From Actinomadura barringtoniae (GTDB lineage Bacteria; Actinomycetota; Actinomycetes; Streptosporangiales; Streptosporangiaceae): DNA of 64,000 nt. The notes below the pieces were generated by a model. The model saw only the letters and a list, made by a program, of their open reading frames with translations. It had not been told where the DNA came from and ran no database searches. Position 1 is the stretch's first letter; every line of letters begins with the position of its first letter. The stretch lies in NCBI RefSeq assembly GCF_017573505.1, contig NZ_JAGEOJ010000002.1:372001-436000 (forward strand). The letters run 5' to 3'. Shown here in pieces: positions 63,236-64,000 of the stretch. The position numbers and the translations under genes were made by a program.

Positions 63236-64000
63236 ATGCGTGTACGTACTTACGGGGTGGCCCTGGCGGCGGTGGCCGCGGGCGCCATGGTGGTCTCTGG
63301 CTGTAGCGCCAAGAAGGACTCCACCATCGACGGCAAGAAGACCCTCGTCGTCGGCGTGAAGGCCGACCAGCCGGGAATGGGCCTGCAGACCCCGCAGGGC
63401 TTCCAGGGCATCGACGTCGACGTCTCCGCCTACATCGCCAAGAAGCTCGGCGCGACGAAGGTCGAGTACAAGGAGGCCAAGTCGGCCAACCGCGAGTCGT
63501 TCCTGGCCAACGGCACGGTCGACATGGTGGTGGCGAGCTACTCGATCACCCCTGAGCGTCTCCCCAAGGTCACCTTCGGCGGCCCGTGGGTGGTCACGCA
63601 CCAGGACCTGCTGGTCCGCGCGAACGAGAACTCGATCAAGACCGTCCAGGACCTCAAGGGCAGGAAGATCTGCCAGGTGCAGGGCTCCAACTCCTGGAAG
63701 CGCGTCACCGAGGACAACAAGGTCGCCGCCAAGCTCGTGCCCGTGCAGGGCTACGAGGACTGCATCACCAAGCTGAAGAGCGGCACCCTGGACGCGGTCA
63801 CCACCGACGCCACCATCCTGGCCGGCTACGCCCAGCGCGAGGGCGCCGCCCTGAAGCTCGTCAACGCCCCCTTCACCGACGAGAAGTACGGCGTCGGCAT
63901 CAAGAAGGGCGACAAGAAGGGCTGTGAGGCCGTCAACAAGGCCATCACGGACATGTACAAGGACGGCACGGCCCAGCAGCTGTGGACCAAGTGGTTCGGC
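63236..64000 (+). CDS. gluB: Glutamate ABC transporter substrate-binding lipoprotein (cut by window edge)
   Basis: This is the first 255 codons, open at the window end. It begins MRVRTYGVALAAVAAGAMVV with a lipobox VVSGC (C23 as lipidation site), then the periplasmic-type binding fold of polar amino acid receptors (LVVGVKADQPGMGLQT, IDVDVSAYIAKKLGATKVEY, VDMVVASYSITPERLPKVTF). It would bind glutamate and present it to the permease encoded by the following genes. RBS AGGTAGGA precedes ATG 63236. It is 40 bp downstream of gluA. Confidence 0.95.
   Translation, partial: MRVRTYGVALAAVAAGAMVVSGCSAKKDSTIDGKKTLVVGVKADQPGMGLQTPQGFQGIDVDVSAYIAKKLGATKVEYKEAKSANRESFLANGTVDMVVASYSITPERLPKVTFGGPWVVTHQDLLVRANENSIKTVQDLKGRKICQVQGSNSWKRVTEDNKVAAKLVPVQGYEDCITKLKSGTLDAVTTDATILAGYAQREGAALKLVNAPFTDEKYGVGIKKGDKKGCEAVNKAITDMYKDGTAQQLWTKWFG

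Overview
The window is GC-rich DNA with GTG/ATG starts, many overlapping stop/start pairs and strong GC-ending codon bias. Gene content and order fit a Gram-positive filamentous actinomycete, probably Streptosporangiales-like (Actinomadura / Thermomonospora relatives). That placement is an inference from gene order and family content, not from a marker-gene comparison.

Two blocks of conserved actinobacterial backbone run on the minus strand, and accessory genes, mostly on the plus strand, are interleaved with them. The left block (about 1-29 kb), read right to left, is comEA, comEC, holA, [rpsT on +], lepA, hemW, hrcA-dnaJ, rsmE, HIT protein, phoH (cut by the window edge). A CIRCE operator precedes hrcA-dnaJ. 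Inserted among these are an ECF sigma factor with a membrane partner, two DUF4870 membrane proteins with Gln-rich repeats, a fused double-MarR regulator divergent from a DHA2 drug-efflux gene and a hemerythrin gene, an uncharacterised divergent gene pair, a secreted protein with a minisatellite signal peptide, kptA, and a TetR-controlled AurF-like diiron oxygenase / flavin monooxygenase pair. The right block (about 43-64 kb) is hflX, dapF, miaA, a class III extradiol-like gene, miaB and the start of a glutamate ABC transporter (gluA, gluB, the latter cut by the window edge). Inserted there are malate synthase with glycolate oxidase glcDEF, a TetR/MFS efflux pair, an orphan histidine kinase, an orphan MT0933-like antitoxin and a GH16 glycosidase.

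The most unusual segment is 32.7-40.2 kb, a tight four-gene operon of exported proteins downstream of a LAL-type LuxR regulator. Gene 1 looks like a large actinobacterial subtilisin from which the catalytic domain is absent. Gene 2 is a sedolisin (S53)-fold protein whose catalytic Glu, Asp, Ser and oxyanion Asp all appear substituted. Gene 3 is a secreted beta-propeller-like protein. Gene 4 is an apparently intact S8 subtilisin. This reads as a secreted protease with two pseudoprotease partners, and it is my best candidate for an undescribed system.

The intergenic regions carry many regulatory palindromes: divergent TetR operators, a perfect palindrome before glcD, a triple direct repeat before the efflux gene, and a structured rpsT leader. 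There are perfect-stem bidirectional terminators between convergent genes and three degenerate GC-rich minisatellite arrays with 16, 20 and 19/21 bp periods. I found no rRNA, tRNA, CRISPR array, transposase or phage gene.
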